Position numbers and translations under genes: made by a program. Shown here in pieces: positions 24,816 through 33,752 of a stretch of DNA of 64,000 nt; positions within the stretch are counted from its first letter, which is position 1, and each line of letters starts with the position of its first letter. Origin of the DNA: DASQPR01 sp963836785. Lineage in GTDB: Bacteria > Actinomycetota > Actinomycetes > Mycobacteriales > Micromonosporaceae. The notes under the pieces were generated by a model. It ran no database searches and was not told the origin of the DNA. It worked only from the letters and a program-made list of their open reading frames with translations. The DNA is taken from assembly GCA_963836785.1 (NCBI GenBank), contig CAWIKW010000011.1, positions 56,962 to 120,961 on the forward strand, given 5' to 3'.

Positions 24816-26686
24816 TGGCCGAGGTACACCTCTCGTACGCGTTCGTTCGATCGGACGTCCGCTGCCCTGCCAGTCGTGACGAGCTGACCGGCCGCGAGCA
24901 CCGTCACGTCGTCGCACATCTCGAAGATGAAGCGGGTCTGGTGCTCGATGACGATTACCGTGACTCCGTCGCGTTGCAGTCGACGGAGGATCTCCGAGAC
25001 CTGTTCGACCTCGGTCGCGGACAACCCGGCAAGCGGCTCGTCGAGGATGAGAATCGACGGTTCGCCGACGCAGGCAGCGGCGAGCTGCGTGAGTTGCTCC
25101 ACGCCGTGCGGCACGTCCCCGACCAGCGCACCCGCCCACCGCCGGTCCAAACCGGCCGATTGCAATGCGGCTCCGGCCTGCTCGCGCATGTCGCGATGGT
25201 CGCGGCGCGCACTCGGGATAAGCGGCCAGATCGGTGCCCGGCTCGGGATGTGCTTCACCCGTCCGTACAGACCGATCGTGACGTTCTCCCGTGCCGGGAG
25301 GTCCTTGACCAGTACGGCAGTCTGGAACGTGCGCATCACCCCGCGCGTAGATCGTGATGCGGCGCCGAGGTGCTGCACGGCGTGTCCGTTCACCTCGATC
25401 GTGCCGACGTCGGGCGTGAGTTGACCCGAGATCAGGTTGACGAGCGTGCTCTTTCCTGATCCATTCGGCCCGATGAGGCCGTGGATGGTGCCTCGTCGCA
25501 CCGTGAGGTCGACGCCATCGACGGCCCTCGTGCCGCTCAGGTAGCTGAACACGACGTTGCGACAGACGAGAGCGTCCTCGTCCGCACGGTCGGCGTTCCG
25601 ATTCTGCGCCGGCACGTCGGCGGCGAGCGGCACCTCCGCGGCGAGCGGCGCGTACGCGATCGGCGCGTCGTCCGCGACGTCGGCCACCTCCACCACGATC
25701 GGTGGAGCCGCCGGGCGAATCCGGCGCGCCACGGCCGACACCACACCCATGATTCCGGTCGGGAAGAACACGATCACGATCACGAAGATGCAGCCGAAGA
25801 TGACTTCCTGGATGAACGGGTCGATCGACACGACAACCGGAAAGGCACTGATGAACGCGGCGCCGAGGATCGGGCCGAGCTTGGTGTTCATGCCGCCGAG
25901 GATGACCATCACGAGGATGTTGACGGACACGGTCCAGCTGAACTGGCCCGGTGAAACGAAACCGAGGAACGAGAACGCCCACCCCGCCATGCCCGCGAGC
26001 GCGGCCGACAACCCGAAGATGCCGACCTTCATCGCCGACGTGCGCACGCCGGCGGCGGCGGCGAACGGTTCGGCGTCGCGAATCGCCAGGAGCACCGGGT
26101 ACAGGGGGGACGAGCGGATGCTCCACACCACGACGAGCGTGACGAGCAGGCAGAGGCTGACACACCAGACAACCGACGAACCCAGTCCGGACAGCCCGGC
26201 CGGGAAGTCTGGGAACACCGGGCCACCGATCCCTTGCAGCCCCCCGGTGAATTGCAGGTCGCTGATCAGCACCGTCACCACGAGCGTGAAGATGAACGTC
26301 GTGATCGCGAAGTAGAGCCCGCTGACGCGCAGCGACACCGTGCCGAGCAGGATCCCGACGAGTCCAACCCCGGCGAGGCTCACCGGCAGGAGCAGGAAGA
26401 TGTTCCAGCCGTGCTGATTGAGCAGGGTGGTTGCGTAGGCGCCGAGCGCGAACAGACCGGCGTGTCCGAGCGAGTAGAGACCGGTCACGCCGGCCACCAG
26501 GTCGAGGCTCACGGCAAGAATCGCGAACACTGCCGCGGTGGTGACGACTCCCTGGATATAGAGCGTGCCGTCGGCGATCCGGAATGTCGCGGCCAGGTAA
26601 GCGACGACCAGCACCACGGTGCCCAACGGCACGAGCCGCGCCCACTGCCGCTCGGTGACGCCTCGACCAACAGCGATGGCCCTCAT
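24812..26686 (-). CDS. Fused LivM permease - LivG ATPase
   Basis: The 624-residue protein joins a LivM-type permease (residues 1-330, about ten membrane segments, with AILAVSLDLVAGVTGLYSLG and GGMNTKLGPILGAAFISA) to a LivG-type ATPase (residues 380-624). Walker A is GPNGSGKST and Walker B ILILDEPLAGLSATEVEQ. The signature region reads VPHGVEQLTQLAAACV instead of the usual LPYGxQRRLEIARAL, so it is degenerate. A soluble linker with alternating Ala, Asp and Pro lies at 335-375. Both ends overlap neighbours by ATGA. Such fusions are known in actinobacteria. Confidence 0.93.
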   Translation of the reverse strand: MRAIAVGRGVTERQWARLVPLGTVVLVVAYLAATFRIADGTLYIQGVVTTAAVFAILAVSLDLVAGVTGLYSLGHAGLFALGAYATTLLNQHGWNIFLLLPVSLAGVGLVGILLGTVSLRVSGLYFAITTFIFTLVVTVLISDLQFTGGLQGIGGPVFPDFPAGLSGLGSSVVWCVSLCLLVTLVVVWSIRSSPLYPVLLAIRDAEPFAAAAGVRTSAMKVGIFGLSAALAGMAGWAFSFLGFVSPGQFSWTVSVNILVMVILGGMNTKLGPILGAAFISAFPVVVSIDPFIQEVIFGCIFVIVIVFFPTGIMGVVSAVARRIRPAAPPIVVEVADVADDAPIAYAPLAAEVPLAADVPAQNRNADRADEDALVCRNVVFSYLSGTRAVDGVDLTVRRGTIHGLIGPNGSGKSTLVNLISGQLTPDVGTIEVNGHAVQHLGAASRSTRGVMRTFQTAVLVKDLPARENVTIGLYGRVKHIPSRAPIWPLIPSARRDHRDMREQAGAALQSAGLDRRWAGALVGDVPHGVEQLTQLAAACVGEPSILILDEPLAGLSATEVEQVSEILRRLQRDGVTVIVIEHQTRFIFEMCDDVTVLAAGQLVTTGRAADVRSNERVREVYLGQ

Positions 26687-27606
26687 GGCCGTACCCCCGC
26701 TGAGGTCGTCGCGGTCCGTACGCCGCTATGACGGGTCCAGCGCCGGAACGGGTTACCGGATGCGAACAGGCCATGCGGAGCAATCAGGAGTACGACGATG
26801 ACGACAACGAACGGGAACCAGTCCGATGCCTGCGAGCCGATGTACGTGTTCGCGGCGACCGACAGCACGCCGAGTACCAGACCGCCGCCCATCGCCGCCG
26901 CCGGCTTCTCGACACCGCCGATCATGAGTGCGACGAACCCGACGATGCCGTACGTGTCGCCGAGGTACGGGTTCGCGTAGGTGATCGGGCCGACCAGCAC
27001 ACCGGCAACTCCGGCGAGCAATCCGCCGAGGCCGAACGCGACGACCGCGTACCACGTCGTGTTCGCACCGACGGCGGCGGCCATCTCCGGATCGCTCGAG
27101 ATCGCCATGCCGAGCTTTCCGAACAACGTACGTCGGCGCACGACCTCGAAGCCGATCACCACGACCAGTGCCACGCCGACCGCGAGCAACTCCTGCCAGG
27201 TCACTGACGCGTTGCCGATGTGGACGTTCTTCCGATAGAGCAGCGCCGGAAAGCCACGCGACGTCGGGCCGAAGATGGCGGCGGCGCTCGATTCGAGCGC
27301 GATCGCGACGCCGAGCGTGCTCACCAGCCACGCAAAGCTGAACCGGTTGAAGCGCAACACCGGGCGAACCGCAACGAAGTAGATCAGCACGCCGGCGCAG
27401 GTCGACAACGCGAGCCCGATCACCATCGCGAGCGCCACCGGCACGCCGGCCGACGACAATGTGACGGTTGCCATGATCGACACCATGAGCAGCTGGCCCG
27501 TCGCGAAGTTGATGACCCGAGTCACGTAATACACGACCGCGAACGCCATCGCCATGAGGCCGTACACGGCGCCGGACGATATGCCGCTGAGCAATACCTG
27601 GAGCAT
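26683..27606 (-). CDS. livH: Branched-chain-type ABC transporter permease (LivH)
   Basis: The 307-residue permease starts MLQVLLSGISSGAVYGLMAM, the family N-terminus, and carries VINFATGQLLMVS and VALMIGGVEKPAAAMGGGL. About eight membrane segments are visible. It forms the channel with the LivM half of the next gene, whose ATG overlaps its stop (ATGA). GAAGGGAACC precedes ATG 27606; the frame extending to 27663 is rejected because the family start matches 27606. Confidence 0.95.
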   Translation of the reverse strand: MLQVLLSGISSGAVYGLMAMAFAVVYYVTRVINFATGQLLMVSIMATVTLSSAGVPVALAMVIGLALSTCAGVLIYFVAVRPVLRFNRFSFAWLVSTLGVAIALESSAAAIFGPTSRGFPALLYRKNVHIGNASVTWQELLAVGVALVVVIGFEVVRRRTLFGKLGMAISSDPEMAAAVGANTTWYAVVAFGLGGLLAGVAGVLVGPITYANPYLGDTYGIVGFVALMIGGVEKPAAAMGGGLVLGVLSVAANTYIGSQASDWFPFVVVIVVLLIAPHGLFASGNPFRRWTRHSGVRTATTSAGVRP

Positions 27607-27654
27607 GGTTCCCTTCTGATGGTCGAGCCGGGCCTCGGCGACGGCCAGAATGCG

Positions 27655-27701
27655 GGCCGCCACGGTCGGGGCGCGTCAGCGCGCTGGCGCCCGTGGCGGC
27701 C
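27655..27701 (-). terminator. Long inverted repeat between livK and livH
   Basis: GGCCGCCACGG (27655-27665) and CCGTGGCGGCC (27691-27701) are perfect 11-bp arms, with a further GGCGC/GCGCC pairing inside. Such stems after binding-protein genes usually stabilise or attenuate, giving more LivK than channel. Confidence 0.65.
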
Positions 27702-27740
27702 CCAAGTCCGGGGATATCGCCGCCACGGGCGTCGGTGTCG

Positions 27741-28916
27741 CTACTGCTGCGCCGGCACCCAGGAGTTCGACGCGGAGCTGAACTTCACGACGGTCAGCTG
27801 GTCGGCGGTGATCGTCGTGTGCTGCTGCGGCGTGAAGGTCAAGCTACCGGTGAGGCCCTGGTAGTTGCTGACGCTGTTCAGCGCCTTCTGAAGGGCCTGC
27901 GGCTTGGTCGATTTGCCCTGCTCGATGGCCTGCTTGAGCATGAAAACGGCGTCGTAGCTGAGCTCGGCGAACGGCGTGGAGTCCACGTTGAAGCGCGCCT
28001 TGTACTTCTGCTGGAACGTGGTCAGCTGCGACGTCGGGTTGACCTCGGTGGACAGCAGCGCCGAAATCATGCCGTCGGCCTGGTCCTTCGCGAGGCCGGA
28101 GAAGGTCGCGTCGGCGTCCGTCTCGTCGTTGCCGAAGAAGGTGAACTTCGCGCCCTCGGTTTTCGCTTCTTGCACGAACGAGGCCTGGTCCTGCGGCGTG
28201 AGCCAGACGTCGACACAGTCCGCGCCGCTCGCCTCGATCTTGTTGATTTCGGACTTCAAGCCGACGGTCGCACCGGTCGACCAGTTCTCGGTGATCGAGT
28301 CGGTGAGCGCGAGCTTCTTGCCGGCCTTGTCGTACGCCATCTGGATGCCCGCGAGGCCGCCGAGGCCGTACGTCGTCGGATCGTGCAGAACGGCGAGACC
28401 CTGGCAGTGACCGATTGCGTAGTCGGCGATCGCCCCGCCCCACGCGAACGTGTTAAGACTCGTGCTGAACGCGTACGGCGCCGGCGGCTTGTCCGGGCCC
28501 TGCGTGTACACGGTGAGCCCACCGTCGTCCACGGCCCCGATGATCGGGATCTTCTTCTGGCTCGACAGCGCAACCGTCGTCGGGCCGGTGTCCGGCGAGC
28601 CGACAATCGCGACCGCTCCCTCGCTGATGAGCTTGTTGAACAACTGCGATGAGGTGGTCGCGTCCGCGCCATCGTTGTGCGGTTCGAACTTGAGCTTCTT
28701 GCCGAGTACGCCACCGCTCGCGTTGATCTCGTCGACCGCCATCTGCGTGCCGTTGAACACGGCCTGCCCGGTCGTGCCGTACGCGCCGGTGGTGCCGGCG
28801 ATGCCCCCGATGAGGATGGTCCCGCCGCCGCCCCCGCTCGACCCAGAACTTCCACATCCCGCAAGTGCGAGGGACGCCGCCGTGACCGCGATCCCTACGA
28901 GGACGAATCTCTTCAT
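27741..28916 (-). CDS. livK: Branched-chain-type ABC transporter substrate-binding lipoprotein (LivK)
   Basis: The 391-residue lipoprotein has a signal peptide ending in the lipobox LALAGC, a Gly/Ser linker and a type I periplasmic-binding fold (TILIGGIAGTTGAYGTTGQA, AIVGSPDTGPTTVALSSQKK). It captures the substrate outside the membrane. The family also binds aromatic acids, amides and urea, so the name does not fix the ligand. GAAAGGTG lies before ATG 28916. A site of the GntR-type regulon lies 222 bases upstream. Confidence 0.93.
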   Translation of the reverse strand: MKRFVLVGIAVTAASLALAGCGSSGSSGGGGGTILIGGIAGTTGAYGTTGQAVFNGTQMAVDEINASGGVLGKKLKFEPHNDGADATTSSQLFNKLISEGAVAIVGSPDTGPTTVALSSQKKIPIIGAVDDGGLTVYTQGPDKPPAPYAFSTSLNTFAWGGAIADYAIGHCQGLAVLHDPTTYGLGGLAGIQMAYDKAGKKLALTDSITENWSTGATVGLKSEINKIEASGADCVDVWLTPQDQASFVQEAKTEGAKFTFFGNDETDADATFSGLAKDQADGMISALLSTEVNPTSQLTTFQQKYKARFNVDSTPFAELSYDAVFMLKQAIEQGKSTKPQALQKALNSVSNYQGLTGSLTFTPQQHTTITADQLTVVKFSSASNSWVPAQQ

Positions 28917-29137
28917 TGCGAATGCACCTTTCGTTTGTGTGCTGCGTGCGCGGGCGTACCGGGTCGGCGCGCGTGCCGCGTGCCCCGGCGCGCGTCGCCG
29001 AAACGAACGGCGCGACGGCGGCATGCGCAGTGGTGACCGCGCACTCGCCTGTCAACGTCAGTCCGTCGCCGCCTCGCGACGGTGCCGCCAGATGCGGGAG
29101 CACGAGCAAATTTTGGCGCCGAAGTTCGGACGATATG

Positions 29138-29149
29138 ACTGTCGGACAA
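29138..29149 (-). promoter_or_regulatory. Predicted GntR operator D (livK promoter)
   Basis: On the minus strand it reads TTGTCCGACAGT, followed by CATATCGT, a plausible -10 (TATCGT). It fits the FadR-type consensus TNGTNNNACNA seen at four other cluster promoters. Confidence 0.6.
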
Positions 29150-29291
29150 TCGCGGTCATTTTAGGGATCGTCGGGCCAGACATGTCAAGGACTCAGTCGG
29201 CCTCGATTTTGTTACGATGCCCGCCCGGCTGGAGTTTCGATGTAACCATCGCCGCCCGCGGTCGCGCTAGTGGGGGCGTCGAAGCCGGCAC

Positions 29292-29321
29292 TTGCGCAGT
29301 TTTGTCGGACGATCATATAGT
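29292..29321 (+). promoter_or_regulatory. Promoter and GntR operator E of the lactonase operon
   Basis: TTGCGC (29292-29297), 18 bp and TATAGT (29316-29321) form a promoter. Operator TTGTCGGACGAT (29302-29313) fills the spacer, where a bound repressor would block RNA polymerase. Together with D it aligns over 21 bases at 16 identities. Confidence 0.6.
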
Positions 29322-29423
29322 CGGGCGTTGTGACGGCGTGTTCAGCTGAGTCCGCCCTGTCGAGCCGTTCGACCGACATAGCGGCTCGGCCGGCCGAGAG
29401 TGGTTCGTTGGACACCCGAGGCA

Positions 29424-29498
29424 CCAGACACCGCAGTACCAGACACCGCAGTACCGGACATCGCAGTACCAGACATCGCAGTACCAGACCCCGCACGA
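29424..29498 (+). repeat. Five tandem 15-bp repeats in a leader region
   Basis: Consensus CCAGACACCGCAGTA repeats five times with few substitutions between the predicted promoter E and the ribosome-binding site of the first MBL gene. The leader of about 180 bases thus carries the array. It holds no supported gene. Confidence 0.85.
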
Positions 29499-29511
29499 CG
29501 AAGGAGTTGCC

Positions 29512-30321
29512 ATGGCGGCTGCAATAGATCCTGCGGACGGGCTGTCCGTGTGGTCGGTCAAGTACGGAGAACGCGTCGTACGTAAGAACGATGTGTTCTA
29601 CGACTATGCGTCCTACGGTCTGCCGGACGGCGACCTCGACATGGACTACAACTTCTGGGTCATCCGATCGGCCGGCTCGACCATGCTGCTCGACACCGGA
29701 TATGACATCCCCAAGCGCGACTGGCTCGGCGAAATCAGCGTGACGCCGACCCCGCAGGGCCTCGACGTTCTCGGCATCGACCCGGCGACGGTCGACATGG
29801 TGATCACCAGCCACTTCCACTACGACCACATCGGTTACCTTCGGCTGTTCACCAATGCACAGGTCGTCTCGGGGCAAAGGGAGTACGACTACTGGATCGG
29901 CAAGCTCAAGGCGAATGACCTTGACGGCGAGTTCTCGACCGAGGAAGACCTCGGTCCCGTGCTCGACGCGGAACGCGATGGGCGTCTGCGGCTCGTCTCC
30001 GAGCCGACGGAGGCGTACCCCGGCATCACGGTCTACCCGATCGGCGGGCACTGCCCCGGAGAGTTGCTGACCCACATCGAGACGGCCGGCGGCGGCCTCA
30101 TCATGACCGTGGACGCCGCACATTTCTACGAGCAGATCGAGAACGAATGGCCGTTCTTCGCGTTCACGGATCTCGACGAGATGCGCGCCGGCCTGAGGTT
30201 CATCAACGATCTCGCGCGCACGACCGGAGCGACAGTCATCCCCGGACACGACGCACGCGTGCGGGACCGGTTCCCGGCCGCGCCGGGCGCGGCCGGCGAC
30301 ATCGCGACGGTTCTGGCTTGA
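29512..30321 (+). CDS. AttM/AiiA-like MBL-fold lactonase 1
   Basis: The 269-residue protein has the complete dinuclear metal set of the metallo-beta-lactamase fold: SHFHYDHIGY (HxHxDH), GGHCPGE, TVDAAHF and PGHDAR. The N-terminal DMDYNFWVIRSAGSTMLLDTG fits N-acyl-homoserine-lactonase-like enzymes, which open gamma-lactones. It could open a catabolic lactone, rather than quench signals, given the operon. GAAGGAG precedes ATG 29512. It begins the six-gene overlapping operon under operator E. Confidence 0.85.
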   Translation: MAAAIDPADGLSVWSVKYGERVVRKNDVFYDYASYGLPDGDLDMDYNFWVIRSAGSTMLLDTGYDIPKRDWLGEISVTPTPQGLDVLGIDPATVDMVITSHFHYDHIGYLRLFTNAQVVSGQREYDYWIGKLKANDLDGEFSTEEDLGPVLDAERDGRLRLVSEPTEAYPGITVYPIGGHCPGELLTHIETAGGGLIMTVDAAHFYEQIENEWPFFAFTDLDEMRAGLRFINDLARTTGATVIPGHDARVRDRFPAAPGAAGDIATVLA

Positions 30322-30371
30322 CGAACCCGCGAGTAGTTGGTGGGCCGGCGCCATCGGAAAGGGACGAAGCC

Positions 30372-31196
30372 ATGGGTGAGAGCGACGAGTACCTCGTCAC
30401 GATCGCCAAGTACGGCACGCGTTTGACGACACGCAGCGACGTGTACCTCAACTACCACCTGTACAAGCAGCCCGATGACGCGATCGGCATGGACTACTTC
30501 GTGTGGGTACTGAGCAACGCCGAACGCACGATCGTCGTCGACACGGGCTTCTCACGGCACGGTGGCGAAGTACGTGGGCGTCGCGTATTGGCCGACGTGC
30601 CCGATCTGTTCATGCGGCTCGGCGCGGATCCGGCATCCGCGCCGACCATCGTCATCACCCACGCGCACTATGACCACATCGGCAACCTTGGGCTGTTCAC
30701 CCAATCACCGGTCGTCCTGTCGAAACGGGAATTCGACTTCTGGACCGGTGACCACGCGGGTCACGTGTTGTTCCATCACTCGGTCGAGGACGACGAACTC
30801 GCACAGCTCTCGCGAATCGCTGCGGACGGGCGCATCGACTTCTTCTCCGGCCGCAGAGAGGTCGCCCCAGGGGTTGAAGTGATCGAGGTCGGCGGTCACA
30901 CGCCGGGACAGAGCGTCGTGAAGGTCTCGACCAGCGAGGGTCCGGTGCTTCTCGCCAGCGACGCTGTCCATTACTACGAGGAGTACGACTCCTCGATGCC
31001 GTTCAGTTCCGTCGCCGACCTCGTTGCCATGTACGCCGGGTTCGACACCATTCGCCGCATGATCGATTCAGGCGAGGTACGGCATCTCGTGGCGGGACAC
31101 GATCCCTCGACGCTTAGCCGGTTCACCCCGGCCGAAGGCGACCTCGCGGGAGTGGCCGCGACGATCGGCACCGCGCCGGCCGGAGCACGGCCATGA
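30372..31196 (+). CDS. AttM/AiiA-like MBL-fold lactonase 2
   Basis: The 274-residue paralogue of the preceding protein shares DYFVWVLSNAERTIVVDTGF, THAHYDHIGNLGLFTQ (HxHxDH), GGHTPGQSVV, ASDAVHY and AGHDPST. The two probably act on related lactones or one is a subunit or later step. ATG 30372 follows AAAGGGA. Its stop overlaps the SDR start (ATGA), so translation is coupled. The frame extending to 30147 covers gene 1 and is not coding. Confidence 0.85.
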   Translation: MGESDEYLVTIAKYGTRLTTRSDVYLNYHLYKQPDDAIGMDYFVWVLSNAERTIVVDTGFSRHGGEVRGRRVLADVPDLFMRLGADPASAPTIVITHAHYDHIGNLGLFTQSPVVLSKREFDFWTGDHAGHVLFHHSVEDDELAQLSRIAADGRIDFFSGRREVAPGVEVIEVGGHTPGQSVVKVSTSEGPVLLASDAVHYYEEYDSSMPFSSVADLVAMYAGFDTIRRMIDSGEVRHLVAGHDPSTLSRFTPAEGDLAGVAATIGTAPAGARP

Positions 31197-32050
31197 CGGG
31201 CCGATTCGACGGCCGGGTGGCGATCGTGACGGGCGGCGGCAACGGCCTCGGGCGCGCGTCCGCGGAACGGCTCGCGGCCGATGGCGCGAACGTCGTCGTC
31301 GTCGACATCGACGGCAAGTCCGCGCGCGAGGTCGCCGAGTCCCTGCCCACGCCTTCGATCGGCGTCGAGGCGGACGTCGCGGCGGAGGCCGACGTCGACG
31401 CGTACATGGATGCCGCCGTCGAACGCTTCGACCATGTCGACCTCCATCACCTGAACGCCGGGATATTCGGCGGCTTCGAGGCGTTGCCCGACAGCAGCGT
31501 CGAGTTGTTCGACCGTGTGATGAGCGTGAACGTCCGGGGCACGTTCCTCGGATTGCGGGCCGCGTTCCGCCAATTTCGAACGCAAGGCACCCGCGGGACG
31601 ATTGTGGTGACCGGCTCGATCGCGGGGCTGACCGGCAGCGCCGATCTTCTCCCGTACCACGTGTCGAAGCACGGCGTGCACGGCTTGGTCCACGGCGCGG
31701 CCGTCTACGGCGGCCCGTTGGGCATCCGGGTGAACGCCGTGGCGCCGGGGATCGTCCCGACCGACCTGTTCGCCGTCGCCGCGACGCATAGCGGCGGCAA
31801 GAACGACATGGAGCGGCGCGCATCGACGACGCCGCTGCGACGGGCCGGCCGCGCGGAGGAGATCGCAGCGGTCGTGAGCTTCCTGTTGAGCGACGACTCG
31901 GCGTACGTGACAGGACAGATCGTCTCGGCCGACGGCGGCGCGACGATCGTCAATACGGTGCGCCCGGCCGGCGGCGCAGGTGCGTGGGACCCTCGGCCAG
32001 TCGACGAGGCGATGTACGGATTGCAATGGAATGGAGGCACGCAGTCATGA
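31193..32050 (+). CDS. Short-chain dehydrogenase/reductase
   Basis: The 285-residue SDR has the dinucleotide motif TGGGNGLG, NAG (HHLNAGIFGG), the catalytic Ser in TGSIAGLTGS and YHVSKHG (YxxxK). The C-terminal EIAAVVSFLLSDDSAYVTGQ and DGGA are classical. A tail of about 25 residues after the usual end is unusual. It should oxidise or reduce a hydroxyl or keto group of the pathway compound. Both ends overlap neighbours by ATGA. Confidence 0.92.
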   Translation: MTGRFDGRVAIVTGGGNGLGRASAERLAADGANVVVVDIDGKSAREVAESLPTPSIGVEADVAAEADVDAYMDAAVERFDHVDLHHLNAGIFGGFEALPDSSVELFDRVMSVNVRGTFLGLRAAFRQFRTQGTRGTIVVTGSIAGLTGSADLLPYHVSKHGVHGLVHGAAVYGGPLGIRVNAVAPGIVPTDLFAVAATHSGGKNDMERRASTTPLRRAGRAEEIAAVVSFLLSDDSAYVTGQIVSADGGATIVNTVRPAGGAGAWDPRPVDEAMYGLQWNGGTQS

Positions 32051-32961
32051 GCGACACACGCGTCGGGTTCGTGGGACTCGGCAACATGGGCGGCCGGATG
32101 ACCGCGTGCCTGGTGAGATCCGGCCATGCCGTGACCGGTTACGACCCGCGGACCGAGACCGTGGCGGCCGCCGGCGCCGTCGCGGCGGACTCCCCGGGTG
32201 CGGTGAGCGACCGTTCCGACATTGTTTTCCTGTCGCTGCCGGACAGCCGCGTCGTGGAATCCGTCGTCTACGGTCCCGACGGTCTCCTCGCGCACGCACG
32301 CAGCGGCCAGATCATCGTCGACCTCAGCACGGCCGGCCCCGACTCGACGCGGGCGATCTACGCCCAGTTCGCGGGCAAGGGCGCCGAATACCTGGACGCC
32401 GGCATCTCGGGTGGCGCCGCGGCGGCGGAGAAGGGCGATCTGACGCTCATGGTCGGCGGCAGTGCCAACGCCCTCGACCAGATCCGGGACGTGCTCGGCG
32501 CATTCGCGTCGAACATCTACCACGTCGGCGACAGCGGCGCCGGGCACACCACCAAGCTGCTGAACAATTTCCTGAACGCGATCGCGCTGTCCGCGACGTC
32601 CGAGGTCATGGTCGCCGCCAAGAAGGCCGGCCTGGATCTCGAAACCGTGCTTGACGTATTCAACAAGAGCTCCGGCGTCAACTTCGCCACGATGAACCGC
32701 TTCCCGAAGATCATCCACGGCGACTACCTCAAGGGTGGACTCACCAACACGCTGATGTTGAAGGACGTCACGCTCTACGTGGACCTTCTGGCTCGACTCG
32801 GCGTCGCGAGCCTCAACGCAGCCGGCCCGACCGCGAGCTTCGGCCTCGCACGCGCACTCGGGTACGCCGACGACATCAGCAACACCGTGGTCGACGCGAT
32901 CGGCGACATCTCAGGTGGCGTGCGACTGCACGACGGAACGGTCGAGGAGAACCAAGCATGA
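32047..32961 (+). CDS. Beta-hydroxyacid dehydrogenase 1 (HIBADH family)
   Basis: The 304-residue protein has the N-terminal cofactor loop GFVGLGNMGGRM, the substrate loop DAGISGGAAAAEKGDLT and the catalytic Lys in GHTTKLLNNFLNA. It oxidises or reduces a beta-hydroxy acid or tartronate-semialdehyde-like compound with NAD(P). A second member of the family (33745) lies three genes on. ATGA overlaps at both ends. Exact substrate is not predictable. Confidence 0.93.
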   Translation: MSDTRVGFVGLGNMGGRMTACLVRSGHAVTGYDPRTETVAAAGAVAADSPGAVSDRSDIVFLSLPDSRVVESVVYGPDGLLAHARSGQIIVDLSTAGPDSTRAIYAQFAGKGAEYLDAGISGGAAAAEKGDLTLMVGGSANALDQIRDVLGAFASNIYHVGDSGAGHTTKLLNNFLNAIALSATSEVMVAAKKAGLDLETVLDVFNKSSGVNFATMNRFPKIIHGDYLKGGLTNTLMLKDVTLYVDLLARLGVASLNAAGPTASFGLARALGYADDISNTVVDAIGDISGGVRLHDGTVEENQA

Positions 32962-33344
32962 TCATCACGTCGCCGCCCGATCAGGCTGGCACCGCCGGCA
33001 AGCCCGGATCTCAGTTCACCGGACCGGTGTACCCGTACGTCACGATGCCCATGACCGACGGCGTCACCATCAACACCGTCAACTTCACGCCCGGGGCGCG
33101 TACGTACTGGCACAGCCACGAGCGCGGGCAGATCCTCCAGATACTCGCCGGACGAGGACTCATCCAGAGCGCCGGCGGGCCAGTCGAGGTAATTCGAGCG
33201 GGCGACACCGTATGGGTACCGCCCGGCGAATCGCACTGGCACGGTGCCGCACCCGATTCGTACATGATCCACACGGCGATTTCTCTCGGCGTGACCGCCT
33301 GGGCCGACCCGGTGTCGGACTCCGAATACCGCAACGACAGGTAG
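32958..33344 (+). CDS. Cupin-domain protein
   Basis: The 128-residue protein has one cupin barrel with the metal-ligand motifs TYWHSHERGQILQILAGRG (H, H, E pattern) and GESHWHGAAP. Small cupins next to lactone- and hydroxy-acid genes act as isomerases, decarboxylases or dioxygenases. The start overlaps the preceding stop (ATGA), and the PcaC-like gene starts nine bases after its stop. Confidence 0.88.
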   Translation: MIITSPPDQAGTAGKPGSQFTGPVYPYVTMPMTDGVTINTVNFTPGARTYWHSHERGQILQILAGRGLIQSAGGPVEVIRAGDTVWVPPGESHWHGAAPDSYMIHTAISLGVTAWADPVSDSEYRNDR

Positions 33345-33353
33345 GCCAAACAG

Positions 33354-33752
33354 ATGCCGAACGATCGGACCCACCAGCAGACGTTCGAGGACGGGATGCG
33401 CGTACGTCGTGAAGTCCTCGGCAAGGAGCACGTCGACAACTCGCTGGCCCGCGTGAGCGAGTTCTCCCGACCGGTGCAGGAGCTTGTGACCGAATATTGC
33501 TGGGGCGTCATATGGAATCGGGATGGGTTGCCGCGCAAGACACGCAGCCTCCTCAACCTGGCGATGCTCACCGCGCTGAACAGATCACACGAACTGGGCG
33601 TGCACGTGCGCGGCGCGATCAACAATGGCGCCACTGAGGAAGAGATCCAGGAAGTATTCATGCAGGCGGCGATCTACGTCGGCGTGCCGGCGGCGCTCGA
33701 GTCCTTTCGCGTCGCCGAGAGGGTGCTGAAGGAGATCTCCGACCATGACTGA
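33354..33752 (+). CDS. Carboxymuconolactone decarboxylase-like protein (PcaC type)
   Basis: The 132-residue protein follows the PcaC pattern: FEDGMRVRREVLGKEHVDNS, EYCWGVIWNRDGLPRKTRSL, LTALNRSHELGVHVRGAINN, and YVGVPAALESFRVAE. PcaC removes CO2 from gamma-carboxymuconolactone in the beta-ketoadipate pathway. The other pca genes are absent here, so it may decarboxylate a different lactone. It shares eight bases with the next gene. Confidence 0.9.
   Translation: MPNDRTHQQTFEDGMRVRREVLGKEHVDNSLARVSEFSRPVQELVTEYCWGVIWNRDGLPRKTRSLLNLAMLTALNRSHELGVHVRGAINNGATEEEIQEVFMQAAIYVGVPAALESFRVAERVLKEISDHD

Noticed and set aside
24816..26783. The minus-strand frame upstream of livF in the livF frame
   Set aside because: It is the +1 shadow of the fused LivM-LivG gene and is very Arg-rich; only the livF part is real.
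29424..29498. Possible CRISPR array
   Set aside because: The 15-bp units are directly contiguous with no spacers and there are no cas genes nearby.
29424..29498. The 15-bp tandem array as a five-residue coding repeat
   Set aside because: No start with a ribosome-binding site precedes it in an open frame, and the real start at 29512 has a good site.
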